Assembly: GCA_900769875.1 (NCBI GenBank)
Contig: CAAGII010000013.1
Location: forward strand, 1-34,472
Direction of reading: 5' to 3'
Length of the DNA stretch: 34,472 nucleotides
Source: Clostridia bacterium
Lineage (GTDB): Bacteria > Bacillota > Clostridia > Christensenellales > Aristaeellaceae
The notes under the pieces were generated by a model that did not search any database, was not told the origin of the DNA, and saw nothing but the letters and a program-made list of their open reading frames with translations. Every line of letters starts with the position of its first letter. Position 1 is the stretch's first letter. The position numbers were made by a program, and so were the translations under genes. Positions 23,231 through 31,076 of the stretch are shown one piece after another.

Positions 23231-23250
23231 ATGTCAAAATCTATTGACAT
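23231..23250. promoter_or_regulatory. Inverted repeat over the -35 box of the third transporter promoter
   Basis: ATGTCAA and TTGACAT are separated by six bases, and the right arm contains the -35 box. It shares the ATGTC/GACAT half-site with the gntR palindrome, but in the opposite arrangement. A binding protein here would block the promoter; which one is unknown. Confidence 0.45.
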
Positions 23251-23272
23251 TTTTTCCATATCGCTGTATCAT
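23244..23272 (+). promoter_or_regulatory. Promoter of the third transporter operon
   Basis: TTGACA (23244-23249), a 17-bp spacer and TATCAT (23267-23272), about 47 bp before the ATG. Confidence 0.72.
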
Positions 23273-23318
23273 GAGAACAAATCCCTGCATTGCAGGAAAA
23301 AAAGAAAGAGAGAGCCAT

Positions 23319-24584
23319 ATGAAGAAAATCGCATTGATTCTCGTAGTCGCGCTGCTTGCAGCCACGCTGATCACTCCCGCGCTCGCCGAGACCACGACCG
23401 TGGCCTGGTGGGGCAACCAGACCCGCAACGAGCGCACCATCGCCGCGCTTGACCTGTTCGGCACCGAGCATGAAGGCTTCACCTATGACGCGCAGCCCGC
23501 TGCGTGGGGCGACTACTGGGCCAAGCTGGCGGTTGCCGCCTCCGGCAAGGAGCTGCCGGACGTGATCCAGATGGACTACTCCTACCTGAATCAGTATGTG
23601 AACGACGGCCTGCTGGTTGATCTGGCGCCCTTCGTGAAGGACGGCGCGCTGGATCTGAGCAGCGTGAACGCCGGCATCGTCAATTCCGGCTCCGTGGGCG
23701 AAGGCATCTATGCCGTGTGCATCGGCGTGAACGCGCCCGCCCTGCTGTACAACAAGACCCTGCTGGACGCCGCCGGTATCACCGTGAAGGACAACATGAC
23801 CATGGACGAGTTCATGGATCTGTCCCGCGAAGTGTACCAGAAGACCGGCGTCAAGACCAACGTGGGCTATGGTACCGCTCAGGTGCTGCCCTACATCATG
23901 CGCGGCTTCGGCAAGGCGATGTTCACTGCTGACGGTCAGCTGAACATCACCGCCGAGGATCTGGCTTACTTCTTCGGCATCTATGAAACCATGTACAAAG
24001 AGGGCTGGGCCGTGACCAGCGATGTGTTCGCCGAGACCAACGTGGGCACCGTCGAGCAGGATCCCATGGTCTACTTCTCCACCCCCGACACCCAGTCCTG
24101 GTGCGCCTTCTACTGGTCCAACCAGATGAGCGCCTCTCAGGCTGTGGCCGCCAGCAAGGGCATCGAGCTGGGCATCACCACCTGGCCGTCTCCCGACCCC
24201 GTGGCCTCCAACTATCTCAAGCCCAGCCAGTTCCTCTCCGTGAGCCGCGACGCCAAGGATGTGGCGCTCTCCGTGGCCATCCTGGACTTCTGGACCAACT
24301 CCATCCCCGCCAACCAGATCCTGCTGGGCGAGCGCGGCATCCCCGCCTCCTCCGTGGTGGCTGACGGCATCGCTCCCATGCTGGACGAGACCAACCAGAA
24401 GGTCATCGCTTACATCAACAACGTTGTGAGCCCCAACTGCTCCGACCTGCCCGCGGCTGATCCCGCCGCCTCTGCCGAGCTGTACAAGGTGATCGCCGAA
24501 ATGCAGGAGTACCTGCTCTACGGTCAGGTCACCGCTGAAGAAGCCGCTCAGCAGGTGATGGACGCCGCTGCTTCCATCCTGTAA
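23319..24584 (+). CDS. Extracellular sugar-binding protein (family 1), third transporter
   Basis: ATG 23319 starts a clean signal peptide (MKKIALILVVALLAATLITP) ending ALAET, a signal peptidase I site without a lipobox cysteine; the AGAGAG ribosome site is modest. An upstream ATG at 23217 would lie before the promoter. The 421-residue protein has TVAWWGNQTRNERTIAALDLF, KELPDVIQMDYSYLNQYV, NAPALLYNKTLLDAAGI and TMDEFMDLSREVYQKTGV, typical of cluster 1 binding proteins. It is followed by a terminator-like hairpin and two permease genes. No enzyme gene accompanies it, so the ligand cannot be inferred. Confidence 0.94.
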   Translation: MKKIALILVVALLAATLITPALAETTTVAWWGNQTRNERTIAALDLFGTEHEGFTYDAQPAAWGDYWAKLAVAASGKELPDVIQMDYSYLNQYVNDGLLVDLAPFVKDGALDLSSVNAGIVNSGSVGEGIYAVCIGVNAPALLYNKTLLDAAGITVKDNMTMDEFMDLSREVYQKTGVKTNVGYGTAQVLPYIMRGFGKAMFTADGQLNITAEDLAYFFGIYETMYKEGWAVTSDVFAETNVGTVEQDPMVYFSTPDTQSWCAFYWSNQMSASQAVAASKGIELGITTWPSPDPVASNYLKPSQFLSVSRDAKDVALSVAILDFWTNSIPANQILLGERGIPASSVVADGIAPMLDETNQKVIAYINNVVSPNCSDLPAADPAASAELYKVIAEMQEYLLYGQVTAEEAAQQVMDAAASIL

Positions 24585-24603
24585 TTCCATCGTTTCCCCT
24601 TGC

Positions 24604-24649
24604 GGGGCGAAGCGTGCGCATCGCATGTGTGGCTTCGCCCCCCTTTTCT
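24604..24649 (+). terminator. Hairpin with T-run (attenuator) after solute-binding protein 3
   Basis: GGGGCGAAGC (24604-24613) pairs perfectly with GCTTCGCCCC (24632-24641), followed by CCTTTTCT. It would partly stop transcripts before the permeases. Confidence 0.82.
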
Positions 24650-24678
24650 ATTCATCATCCCATCGGAAAGGAGCCCTC

Positions 24679-25605
24679 ATGGTGCAAAAGACAACGATGC
24701 TTCGCAAGCCCGGAAAGCGCTCAATCCTTGCATGGCTCAATGATGAACGGGTAGCCGGCCTGATCTGCACCTCCCCCTTCATCATTGGCTTCTTCATGTT
24801 TCTGATCATTCCCATGTGTCTTTCCGCCTACTACAGCCTGTGCAACTTCAATATCACCAGCGATCCGGTGTTTGTCGGTATAGCCAACTTTACCAAAATG
24901 TTTGGCGACGCCAAGTTCTGGAAAGCACTGCAGGTCACCTTCTTCTACGCACTGGTTTCCGTGCCGCTGCGCCTTCTGTTTGCGCTGATTGTGGCATTGA
25001 TTCTTCTGAAAACCACAAAAATGACCGCTTTCTACCGCGCAGCCTACTATCTGCCCTCCATTATCGGCGGCTCGGTAGCCGTCTCCATCCTGTGGAAGCA
25101 GATGTTCGCCAAAGCAGGCACCATCAACATGCTGCTGCAGGGCGTTGGCATCAACTGCACCATCGCGTGGCTCGGCAATGTCGATACCGCCATCTGGACG
25201 CTGATCCTCCTTTCGGTATGGCAGTTCGGCTCGTCGATGCTGATTTTCCTGTCCTCCCTCAAGCAGATTCCCTCCACCCTCTACGAGGCAGCTGAGGTGG
25301 ACGGCGCAAACGGCCTGCGCAGGTTCTTCAAAATCACGCTGCCGCTGCTCACGCCCACCATCTTCTTCAACCTCGTCATGCAGATGATTAACGGCTTCCT
25401 TGCCTTCACCCAGTGCTATATCATCACGCAGGGCAAGCCCATGAACTCCACCCTGTTCTACACCGTTTACATGTACCAGCAGTCCTTTGAATTCCACAAG
25501 GCGGGCTACGGCGCCGCGCTGGCGTGGATGATGCTGCTGATTATCAGCGTCTTTACCGGCATCCTGTTCCTGACCAAGAAGCTCTGGGTTTACGAGGAGG
25601 GTTGA
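24679..25605 (+). CDS. CUT1 sugar ABC transporter permease (MalF-type), third transporter
   Basis: The 308-residue membrane protein starts at ATG 24679 after GGAAAGGAG. Its first helix is at about 27-50 (GLICTSPFIIGFFMFLIIPMCLSA), and the EAA loop reads YEAAEVDGANGLRRFFKITLPLL. It forms a channel with the next gene's product, whose start lies 2 bp after this stop, indicating translational coupling. Confidence 0.94.
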   Translation: MVQKTTMLRKPGKRSILAWLNDERVAGLICTSPFIIGFFMFLIIPMCLSAYYSLCNFNITSDPVFVGIANFTKMFGDAKFWKALQVTFFYALVSVPLRLLFALIVALILLKTTKMTAFYRAAYYLPSIIGGSVAVSILWKQMFAKAGTINMLLQGVGINCTIAWLGNVDTAIWTLILLSVWQFGSSMLIFLSSLKQIPSTLYEAAEVDGANGLRRFFKITLPLLTPTIFFNLVMQMINGFLAFTQCYIITQGKPMNSTLFYTVYMYQQSFEFHKAGYGAALAWMMLLIISVFTGILFLTKKLWVYEEG

Positions 25606-25607
25606 CA

Positions 25608-26498
25608 GTGGAAGTAAAAGCAACGGCGAATTCCCTGCACAAAAGCGTGCTCGCAAAACGGATCGCCAGCCGCACGATCTACCACTTCCTCGTGCTTGGA
25701 CTGGGCCTGATCATGATCTATCCCCTTGTGTGGATGGTCATGTCCTCCTTCAAGGAGACGAACACCATCTTCACCACCGCATCCCAGCTCTTCCCCACCG
25801 CGCAGAACGCGACCACCGTTAATTACGCCAACGGCTGGCGCGGCTTTGGCAAGGCAACGTTCGGGCGCTTCTTCCTCAACTCGCTGTTCATCTCCGTGAC
25901 CGCCACCATCGGCACGGTGCTGTCGTCCTCCATTGTGGCGTACGGCTTTGCCAGAATGCGCTTCCCATTCCGCGGCGCGCTCTTTGCGGCGATGCTGGTC
26001 ACCATGATGCTGCCCGCGCAGGTGCTGATGATTCCCCAGTACCTGTGGTACCAGAAGCTGAACTGGGTCGGCAGCTACATGCCCCTTATCGTACCGTACT
26101 GGTTTGCTACGCAGGGCTTCTTCGTGTACCTGATGGTGAACTTCATCGGCGGCATCCCGCGCGATCTGGACGAAGCTGCCAAAATCGACGGCTGCTCGAC
26201 CTACGGCATCTACCTGCGCATCATTATGCCGCTGATCGTGCCCGCGCTGATCACCAGCGGCATCTTCTCCTTCATCTGGCGCTGGGATGACTTCCTTTCG
26301 GCACTTTTGTATGTCAACTCCTCCGCCATGTATCCCGCCAGCCTCGCGCTGAAGCTCTTCTGCGACCCCAGCTCTTCCTCGGACTACGGCGCCATGTTCG
26401 CCATGTCCACCCTTTCCATCCTGCCGGTCATGCTGATTTTCATCTTCTGCCAGAAGTATCTGGTGGAAGGTATCGCGACCAGCGGCCTCAAGGGCTGA
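25608..26498 (+). CDS. CUT1 sugar ABC transporter permease (MalG-type), third transporter
   Basis: GTG 25608 is the likely start, 6 nt after GAGGAGGG, giving 296 residues; a TTG at 25602 overlaps that site. The first helix is at about 22-44 (IYHFLVLGLGLIMIYPLVWMVM), the EAA loop is DEAAKIDGCSTYGIYLRIIMPLI, and the tail YLVEGIATSGLKG is nearly the same as in the permease at 9885-10748. This is the last gene of the operon. Confidence 0.94.
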   Translation: MEVKATANSLHKSVLAKRIASRTIYHFLVLGLGLIMIYPLVWMVMSSFKETNTIFTTASQLFPTAQNATTVNYANGWRGFGKATFGRFFLNSLFISVTATIGTVLSSSIVAYGFARMRFPFRGALFAAMLVTMMLPAQVLMIPQYLWYQKLNWVGSYMPLIVPYWFATQGFFVYLMVNFIGGIPRDLDEAAKIDGCSTYGIYLRIIMPLIVPALITSGIFSFIWRWDDFLSALLYVNSSAMYPASLALKLFCDPSSSSDYGAMFAMSTLSILPVMLIFIFCQKYLVEGIATSGLKG

Positions 26499-26947
26499 TC
26501 GCCTCTCACCGGAAGAAGCCCCCTCCTGTACCGTTGATCCACCCTTGTCAAGTAGACACATGAAATAACCAAAGATCATCTTACGGCACCTTGCTCACCT
26601 GGGCAGGGTGCTTTTGCAATCTGGAGATTGCCTTACGCGACGCGTGGGAGGAGCTTGCGCAGGCATCAAAGTGCGCAGCATGCCGGGAATCGTACGTTCT
26701 CTTCAATGCGGGGAGCAACAGGCTGCAGGCGCGTCTTTGGTGCCCGCGTGATTCTCTTCGCTGTGATGCACTGCGTAAGGAAGCCTGCTTGCGTATTCTG
26801 CTGTCTGGGAAAAGAAAAAAGCCTTGGAAGCCAAATGCATTCAAGACTTTTCATTGAAAGGAAAGACCTGTTTGGGTACAAAATGCACACTTCTCAAGTC
26901 TTCGTTCAATGGTATGGGAAAATGAAAAGGTGCACACCTGTGAATCG
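26499..26947. other. Gene-poor stretch after the third transporter operon
   Basis: Apart from the terminator at 26586-26615 I see no supported gene. Short open frames here lack ribosome sites and family resemblance. The sequence around 26548-26575 (tgtcaagtagacac...) looks like a possible insertion-sequence end, but no partner end was found. Base composition shifts from GC-rich to mixed toward 26900. Confidence 0.5.
26586..26615 (+). terminator. Terminator of the third transporter operon
   Basis: GCACC (26586-26590) pairs with GGTGC (26607-26611), extended by partial TTGC/GCAG pairing, then TTTT. Confidence 0.65.
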
Positions 26948-27469
26948 TCAAGGACGCGGCGCGGCGTTTGCCATCCGGCATAAAGACCAATTTAATGTCG
27001 AGGTCTTTACATCATCTGCTATATCCCATAGATTGTTTGTAATTCGTATTTCTACGTTTCGCTTCAATAATTCACCGAACAAATCAGTCAGCACATATTT
27101 TTTCTTTGGATATTGTGTTGTTGTTGCAACGTAGTACCCGGCAATGCTATCTTGTAAAACGAAATCCTCTGTATGGAATTCATATAAATATAATACTGTG
27201 TTTTTCATCGTGTGATACCACTTGCTCTCTACCACGATAGCATGTGAAATTCCAGAGGAAGAGAAAAATCGTTTTTTATCAGAATCAGTTGTCTGATAGC
27301 CAACATGATAAGCAACCCGCGGACAATCTCGGGGAGTTAAAAAGTTGGGCAATCTTGCTTCATCTATTGCCCATACCAATCCGATATTTTGATTGAGGTC
27401 TTTTCGTGTGGGTAAGCGCGGTTCAAAGACTTTTATATCAGGTTCTTCGCTAACATGAAACAGCCGCAT
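26948..27469 (-). CDS. DUF6886-like protein
   Basis: ATG 27469 follows GGAAAGGAA, giving 173 residues. The sequence opens MRLFHVSEEPDIKVFEPRLP, then GLVWAIDEARLPNFLTPRDCPRVAYHVG, and later TVLYLYEFHTEDFVLQDSIAGYYVATT. This fits the DUF6886 family as I remember it; no activity is known to me. The FHVSEEP start and single-domain size recall small ADP-ribosyltransferase-like folds, which is speculation. Its start lies only 40 bp from the probable old terminator of a tRNA, so it was the tRNA's downstream neighbour before the island inserted. No clear promoter of its own is seen. Confidence 0.7.
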   Translation of the reverse strand: MRLFHVSEEPDIKVFEPRLPTRKDLNQNIGLVWAIDEARLPNFLTPRDCPRVAYHVGYQTTDSDKKRFFSSSGISHAIVVESKWYHTMKNTVLYLYEFHTEDFVLQDSIAGYYVATTTQYPKKKYVLTDLFGELLKRNVEIRITNNLWDIADDVKTSTLNWSLCRMANAAPRP

Positions 27470-27508
27470 CGTTTTTCCTTTCCGGTAATTGGTTATTTCT
27501 CGCTTAAC

Positions 27509-27559
27509 GAAAAAATTGGACACCCATTTCAATACCCATTGTATCAAAATTGGTGTCCA
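27509..27559 (-). terminator. Probable original terminator of the tRNA used as integration site
   Basis: Positions 27517-27524 (TGGACACC) pair with 27552-27559 (GGTGTCCA). The stem continues symmetrically inward (26-29 with 47-50, 32-35 with 41-44) with three mismatches. On the minus strand it is followed by ATTTTTTCG. It lies 4 bp beyond the CCA end of the left repeat copy. Confidence 0.8.
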
Positions 27560-27563
27560 GTTA

Positions 27564-27586
27564 TGGTGCGGGAAACAGGACTTGAA
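27564..27586 (-). other. Left attachment site: 23-bp copy of a tRNA 3' end
   Basis: The sequence begins TGGTGCGGGAAACAGG and is identical for 23 bp to 34436-34458. On the minus strand it reads T-loop, T-stem, 3' acceptor strand and CCA. Sequence to the right does not continue a tRNA, so it is a remnant left by integration. Confidence 0.85.
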
Positions 27587-27808
27587 GTCGGAGACGGCTG
27601 TAAATAGTGTTCAATTATGTATAATACGGTTTGATTTTTTAACCAATTTACACAATTACAGTAAATAACATACACTCTGATAAAACCCTGATTGGGGTGG
27701 TGGTTGGGGTGGAAACCAACACCCGGAGATGATCTGCTGAGATGCGCTGTTTGACAGGTACGGAAGCAAGTACACTGATCAAGTAACGAATCGAAGGAGG
27801 TCATCACC

Positions 27809-28189
27809 ATGACAAATCTGAAAAAGGAAATCATTGAAAACGGCATTCATTATACGCTTCAAGGAGACTATTATTTTCCTGATCTGGAACGCCCTGAGAC
27901 TCCCACCCAGGCCATTGGCCACTATGGCCGGATGCGGAAAGCTTACCTGGACGAGCATCGTCCCGGCCTATACACTCGTCTGATTCTGTCCTGCAAGTTG
28001 TATGAGCATTTGGCAGAAACTGACCAGGTCTGCCGGGGTCGGATGAAACGGATGATCGCCCAGATGGCTGAAGCTGAAGGCATCAATGAAAAGCTGAAGG
28101 CTTCTGACCAGTTGGGGTGGATTTCTCAGATGAACGGCATCCGGCACCGGGTTGAAGAAATCGTACTTGATGAATTGGTTTTTAGCTGA
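27809..28189 (+). CDS. tnpV: TnpV transposon-encoded protein
   Basis: The 126-residue protein follows AAGGAGG. It matches the TnpV pattern: TLQGDYYFPDLERPETPTQAIGHYGRMRKAYLDEHRP, LYTRLILSCKLYEHLAETDQ, MKRMIAQMAEAEGINEKLKASDQLGWISQMNGIRHRVEEIVLDEL. TnpV proteins occur in Tn4451-type and related clostridial elements; their role is not established to my knowledge and they are not the recombinase. A terminator follows. This is the only clear mobile-element marker in the island. Confidence 0.9.
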   Translation: MTNLKKEIIENGIHYTLQGDYYFPDLERPETPTQAIGHYGRMRKAYLDEHRPGLYTRLILSCKLYEHLAETDQVCRGRMKRMIAQMAEAEGINEKLKASDQLGWISQMNGIRHRVEEIVLDELVFS

Positions 28190-28198
28190 GTTCGTATC

Positions 28199-28224
28199 GC
28201 CGCCTCTTCAGGGGCGGCTTTTTT
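28199..28224 (+). terminator. Terminator of tnpV
   Basis: GCCGCCTC (28199-28206) pairs with GGGGCGGC (28211-28218, one wobble), followed by six T. Confidence 0.88.
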
Positions 28225-28248
28225 CATGGGCTACACCAACTTGCTATC

Positions 28249-28282
28249 AACTTGCAACTAAGTTGCAAGTTAGTTGCAAGTT
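28249..28282. repeat. Three adjacent 11-bp TTGCAA repeats
   Basis: AACTTGCAACT (28249-28259) is inverted relative to two direct copies of AGTTGCAAGTT (28261-28271, 28272-28282). All three share the symmetric core TTGCAA. They lie between tnpV and the 3' end of the ATPase gene. Confidence 0.85.
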
Positions 28283-28294
28283 GGACAGCAAGCT

Positions 28295-29925
28295 TCAGCT
28301 GTTCTCTGCTGGAGATGGACCAGCAAACCATTTTGCAGCGCTTGTATTACCACGGAAATAAGCTCGATTCTCATTGCGTAATTCCCTAAGCAATACCTGG
28401 ATCTGACTTCGATTATGCCCAGGAAGAACCTGCTGTAATTCTCTTAGCGGTGCTCCCTCCGGACCTTTCTTCCGCATGTGCTTCAGCAGCAGTTCTTTAT
28501 TTGTCTCACGATCCAAGCCGACAATCCTTGTGTGGACGCCGGATTTACCAACAGCACTGTATAAGCTGCGTGAAAGAACATACTTGCTCCGGCCGATATG
28601 CTCCACGATTCCCATTTCCGTCAGGTGCTTCAGTCGATCCTGCATATGGCTGTCGAGAGGCATGTCGTGATACAGAGCATTGATCGTCAGAAAATCAGCT
28701 GTGGTGAGCGTGTCGAGTCGTTCATTTCCAATCCGATTGATAACCGACAGCATCTGTTTATCGATCACCAAGCCATTCAGGGTCAGGCTGACAAAACTGT
28801 CATCTGTCCCGGTAAAGTCCGGCAGCGGCTTGGCTTCTTTCACGCTGGTTTCGTAAATAATGTTCATTCCCTGACCGGATCGCTCCACCAGACCGCATAG
28901 AGCCAGGATTTCTGCAATTCGGCGGTTGCGGGGAATCTGCCGGTCCAGGATGTTGTCAAGAGAAATGCCATTTGGCAAGCCGCCGGGGCTTTCGATCACA
29001 AGCCTGTCCGGGAATTGCCGGATGAACACACTCCCGGCCAGCTGATAGTTCCGATGGCTGGCCGCGTTCAGGATGGCTTCTCTGACAACACTTTCGTTGA
29101 AAGTCGGGATATCGAAGATAAAGAAACCTTCCTGATAATGCTGAATGTCATTGCGCAGATTTACCAGTTCCCACAGGCGATTGAAGCAGGCGAAGAAACC
29201 GACCCTGAACTCTTCCCGCTGGTTGGCTGGTCCGGAAACGTTGGAAGAACGATACTCAAAAATGATCTCCGACTGTGGCAGTAGCCTTCCGAGCGCTTCC
29301 TTCTTTCCGAACAGGATCAGCGCGGCATAGGTGATGCCTTCGTCTGTGATCGCTTCGCAGTCGTGCAGCAGTTGTTCGGCGGATAGATTGGCCAGGCGCC
29401 TGTTTCCACTCTTCTCAATCCATTTATCCCGGAATGCGTCGATGGCAGTTTCATCAAGGTCGGAGATTTTCGCTTTTTCGCAGACGCTGCCGGAAAAATC
29501 AATACCAGTCTCCTCGTAAATCCGACGACGGACATTTTCCGGCAGGGGGATCAGGCTGTCGCCTTCATACCACCAGGCCACGCCGTCCACCTGTACAGGC
29601 AGACCCATGGGGCGGCTGGCGACATCAAACACCAGGACGCGCCGACCTTCGTCATCATAAAGGATCTGAAAGTCCACCATAACCTTCAGTTTGTCGATCA
29701 GCCCTTTTCGTGTACGCTCGGGCTGATCGAATGCCTCGCTACCGACGACCTTGCGGGTCCGTTTGTCCGTGATGCCAAGAACCAGCATACCACCCAGTTG
29801 GCCAGAGCGCAGCAAATCTGTGTCGCTTCGTCCGAATCAAAGCGCCGTTTTGCCTCTTTGAACTGATAGTGCTCTCCTTCTTTGGCATTCAACAGAGCAT
29901 CAATCGTTATCAGGCTGTTTAGCAT
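28295..29925 (-). pseudogene. AlbA_2 / RecG-like ATP-binding protein with a frameshift
   Basis: The gene starts at ATG 29925 after AAAGGAG. The first frame encodes the AlbA_2 (Schlafen-like) start, LLNAKEGEHYQFKEAKRRF and EATQICCALAN. It then shifts near 29793-29799: GGMLVLGITDKRTRKVVGSEAF continues in another frame to a stop at 28295. One inserted base would rejoin them into about 543 residues. Downstream lie a GHKL-type ATP-binding region (ESVVREAILNAASHRNY, VIESPGGLPNG, RNRRIAEILALCGLVERSGQGMNII) and C-terminal winged helices. Such proteins are seen as regulators or defence-linked ATPases. The shift may be a real mutation or a sequencing error at a GGG run. It follows the DUF6602 gene by 14 bp. 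Confidence 0.82.
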
Positions 29926-29939
29926 GACGGTACTCCTTT

Positions 29940-31076
29940 TTATAGTTCTATTTGTTCTTGCGCTTTCTTAGCCCTATAGTTTTCACGCATTTCTTCTCTG
30001 TGTTGATTGTATAGGTTATACATTTTCTCTTTAAACCCGGATAATTCTATTGCATCATGTTCAGCAGCAGACTTCCCTTTTTGATATATGTAATACATTC
30101 TGATCAGTTCCTCATATGAAATAACGCAACCGAAGTAATTCAATTCTCCATGACCAATGGCTTTATCCAATGATCCATGACTGTTAATAATCATTGGAAT
30201 GTATAAGGAAAACACTGTTTCCAAATATTCGTCTTCCGTTAGTTCGCCGCTAAGAATTTTATCCCCAAGTTCCTGCATACTCTTTATCTCTGCAATACTA
30301 ATTGATTTATCCATGAATGGAAACAGCGCTGTATCAGGCAGATTCTCTGGCGGTACGATTAACTGGGTATCCAATCTGCCATCACTGTTTGCATATGCCA
30401 TCATATTGGGTGGATAAACAGTAATGCTGTTCAAGCCTTGAAATAGCAATAAATAAAACATCAGCAAAGCATTAGAAGCGTTGTTATGCATAGCAAATAA
30501 CGTGTCTGTGCTGGGCAAAAGTGTGATTGAAGACAATCGTGCCTTGTGGATTGGAAGAATTAGCCCTTTATTCAACACGCAAATACATGTGATTTGCTGC
30601 TCCGGTGTTAAATGATTTGATTGTTCGAGGAAATTCTTATAAATCGTTTCTAATGTGCTATCCGCATCATAAGCAAAGACAAATCCCAAGGTCGGGGATA
30701 TTTCCCCAGTAATCGTATTCTTTTTCAATGAACGCACACTTTTTATGTTTTCGATGCATTTTGTCAGTTCGTCTTTTGTTAGCGTGGATTTCACTTCGAT
30801 AACAGCATATACGCTTTCGATGGGTATGACATTAGCTAAATCCCGATCTTGCAGAAACGGTGTGGCGATTCTATCATGGATAATCACATCAACTTGTCGG
30901 CTTTGATGATCAAAGCTGTCAATAATAATACCATCCGAAAACTCAAATTTATCTGGGATAGCGCAGCAGCAGATCTGCCGGTGGCAAGGTCTGGTCATTC
31001 TCATAGCGGTTGATACTGGACTGTGTGGAACCAAGCTGATCGGCAATGATCTGTTGGGAGATACCCAGCATTTCAC
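29940..31076 (-). CDS. DUF6602-like nuclease-fold protein, 5'-truncated
   Basis: The open frame can start at GTG 31076, but its first 39 codons are an out-of-frame reading of the XRE gene. Recognisable protein begins at about 30959 with IPDKFEFSDGIIIDSF. It then shows SRQVDVIIHD, VIPIESVYAVIEVKSTLTKDE, a D...E-x-K pattern like PD-(D/E)XK nucleases, as expected for DUF6602. The usual N-terminal helices of the family are absent, so the gene lost its start by recombination. The rest, to EQIEL at 29940, looks intact and is largely helical. Whether it is translated is doubtful. DUF6602 proteins occur often near defence genes; no precise function is known to me. Confidence 0.65.
   Translation of the reverse strand: MKCWVSPNRSLPISLVPHSPVSTAMRMTRPCHRQICCCAIPDKFEFSDGIIIDSFDHQSRQVDVIIHDRIATPFLQDRDLANVIPIESVYAVIEVKSTLTKDELTKCIENIKSVRSLKKNTITGEISPTLGFVFAYDADSTLETIYKNFLEQSNHLTPEQQITCICVLNKGLILPIHKARLSSITLLPSTDTLFAMHNNASNALLMFYLLLFQGLNSITVYPPNMMAYANSDGRLDTQLIVPPENLPDTALFPFMDKSISIAEIKSMQELGDKILSGELTEDEYLETVFSLYIPMIINSHGSLDKAIGHGELNYFGCVISYEELIRMYYIYQKGKSAAEHDAIELSGFKEKMYNLYNQHREEMRENYRAKKAQEQIEL

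Larger units (their letters stand above)
22963..23318. other. Divergent regulatory region between gntR and the third transporter operon
   Basis: No gene is visible. It holds two outward promoters, the palindrome 23009-23025, the inverted repeat 23231-23250, a 12-bp palindrome CATGGCGCCATG (23148-23159) and a short palindrome CCTGCA-T-TGCAGG (23284-23296) in the leader of the binding-protein gene. The GC-rich middle (about 23110-23215) shows nothing else. Confidence 0.7.
27470..27808. other. Left island junction region
   Basis: From left to right it holds the probable original tRNA terminator (27509-27559), the left attachment repeat (27564-27586), an AT-rich stretch with TATAAT at 27617-27622, a G-rich stretch with imperfect pairing near 27697-27723, and TTGACA at 27751-27756 ahead of tnpV without a convincing -10 box. 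No gene is seen. Confidence 0.65.

Noticed and set aside
23241..24626. A 461-codon minus-strand open frame opposite the third binding protein
   Set aside because: Antisense Gly/His-rich shadow, no ribosome site.
26545..26580. Possible insertion-sequence end (tgtcaagtagacac...)
   Set aside because: It resembles IS ends from memory only; no second end, target duplication or transposase fragment was found nearby.
26591..26857. An 88-codon plus-strand open frame after the third transporter
   Set aside because: It starts inside the terminator hairpin and lacks a ribosome site.
27544..27846. A 100-codon minus-strand open frame across the left attachment site
   Set aside because: It runs through a tRNA remnant and a promoter region and has no family resemblance.
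28249..28282. Short CRISPR array
   Set aside because: The repeats are 11 bp, adjacent without spacers and partly inverted; no cas gene is present.
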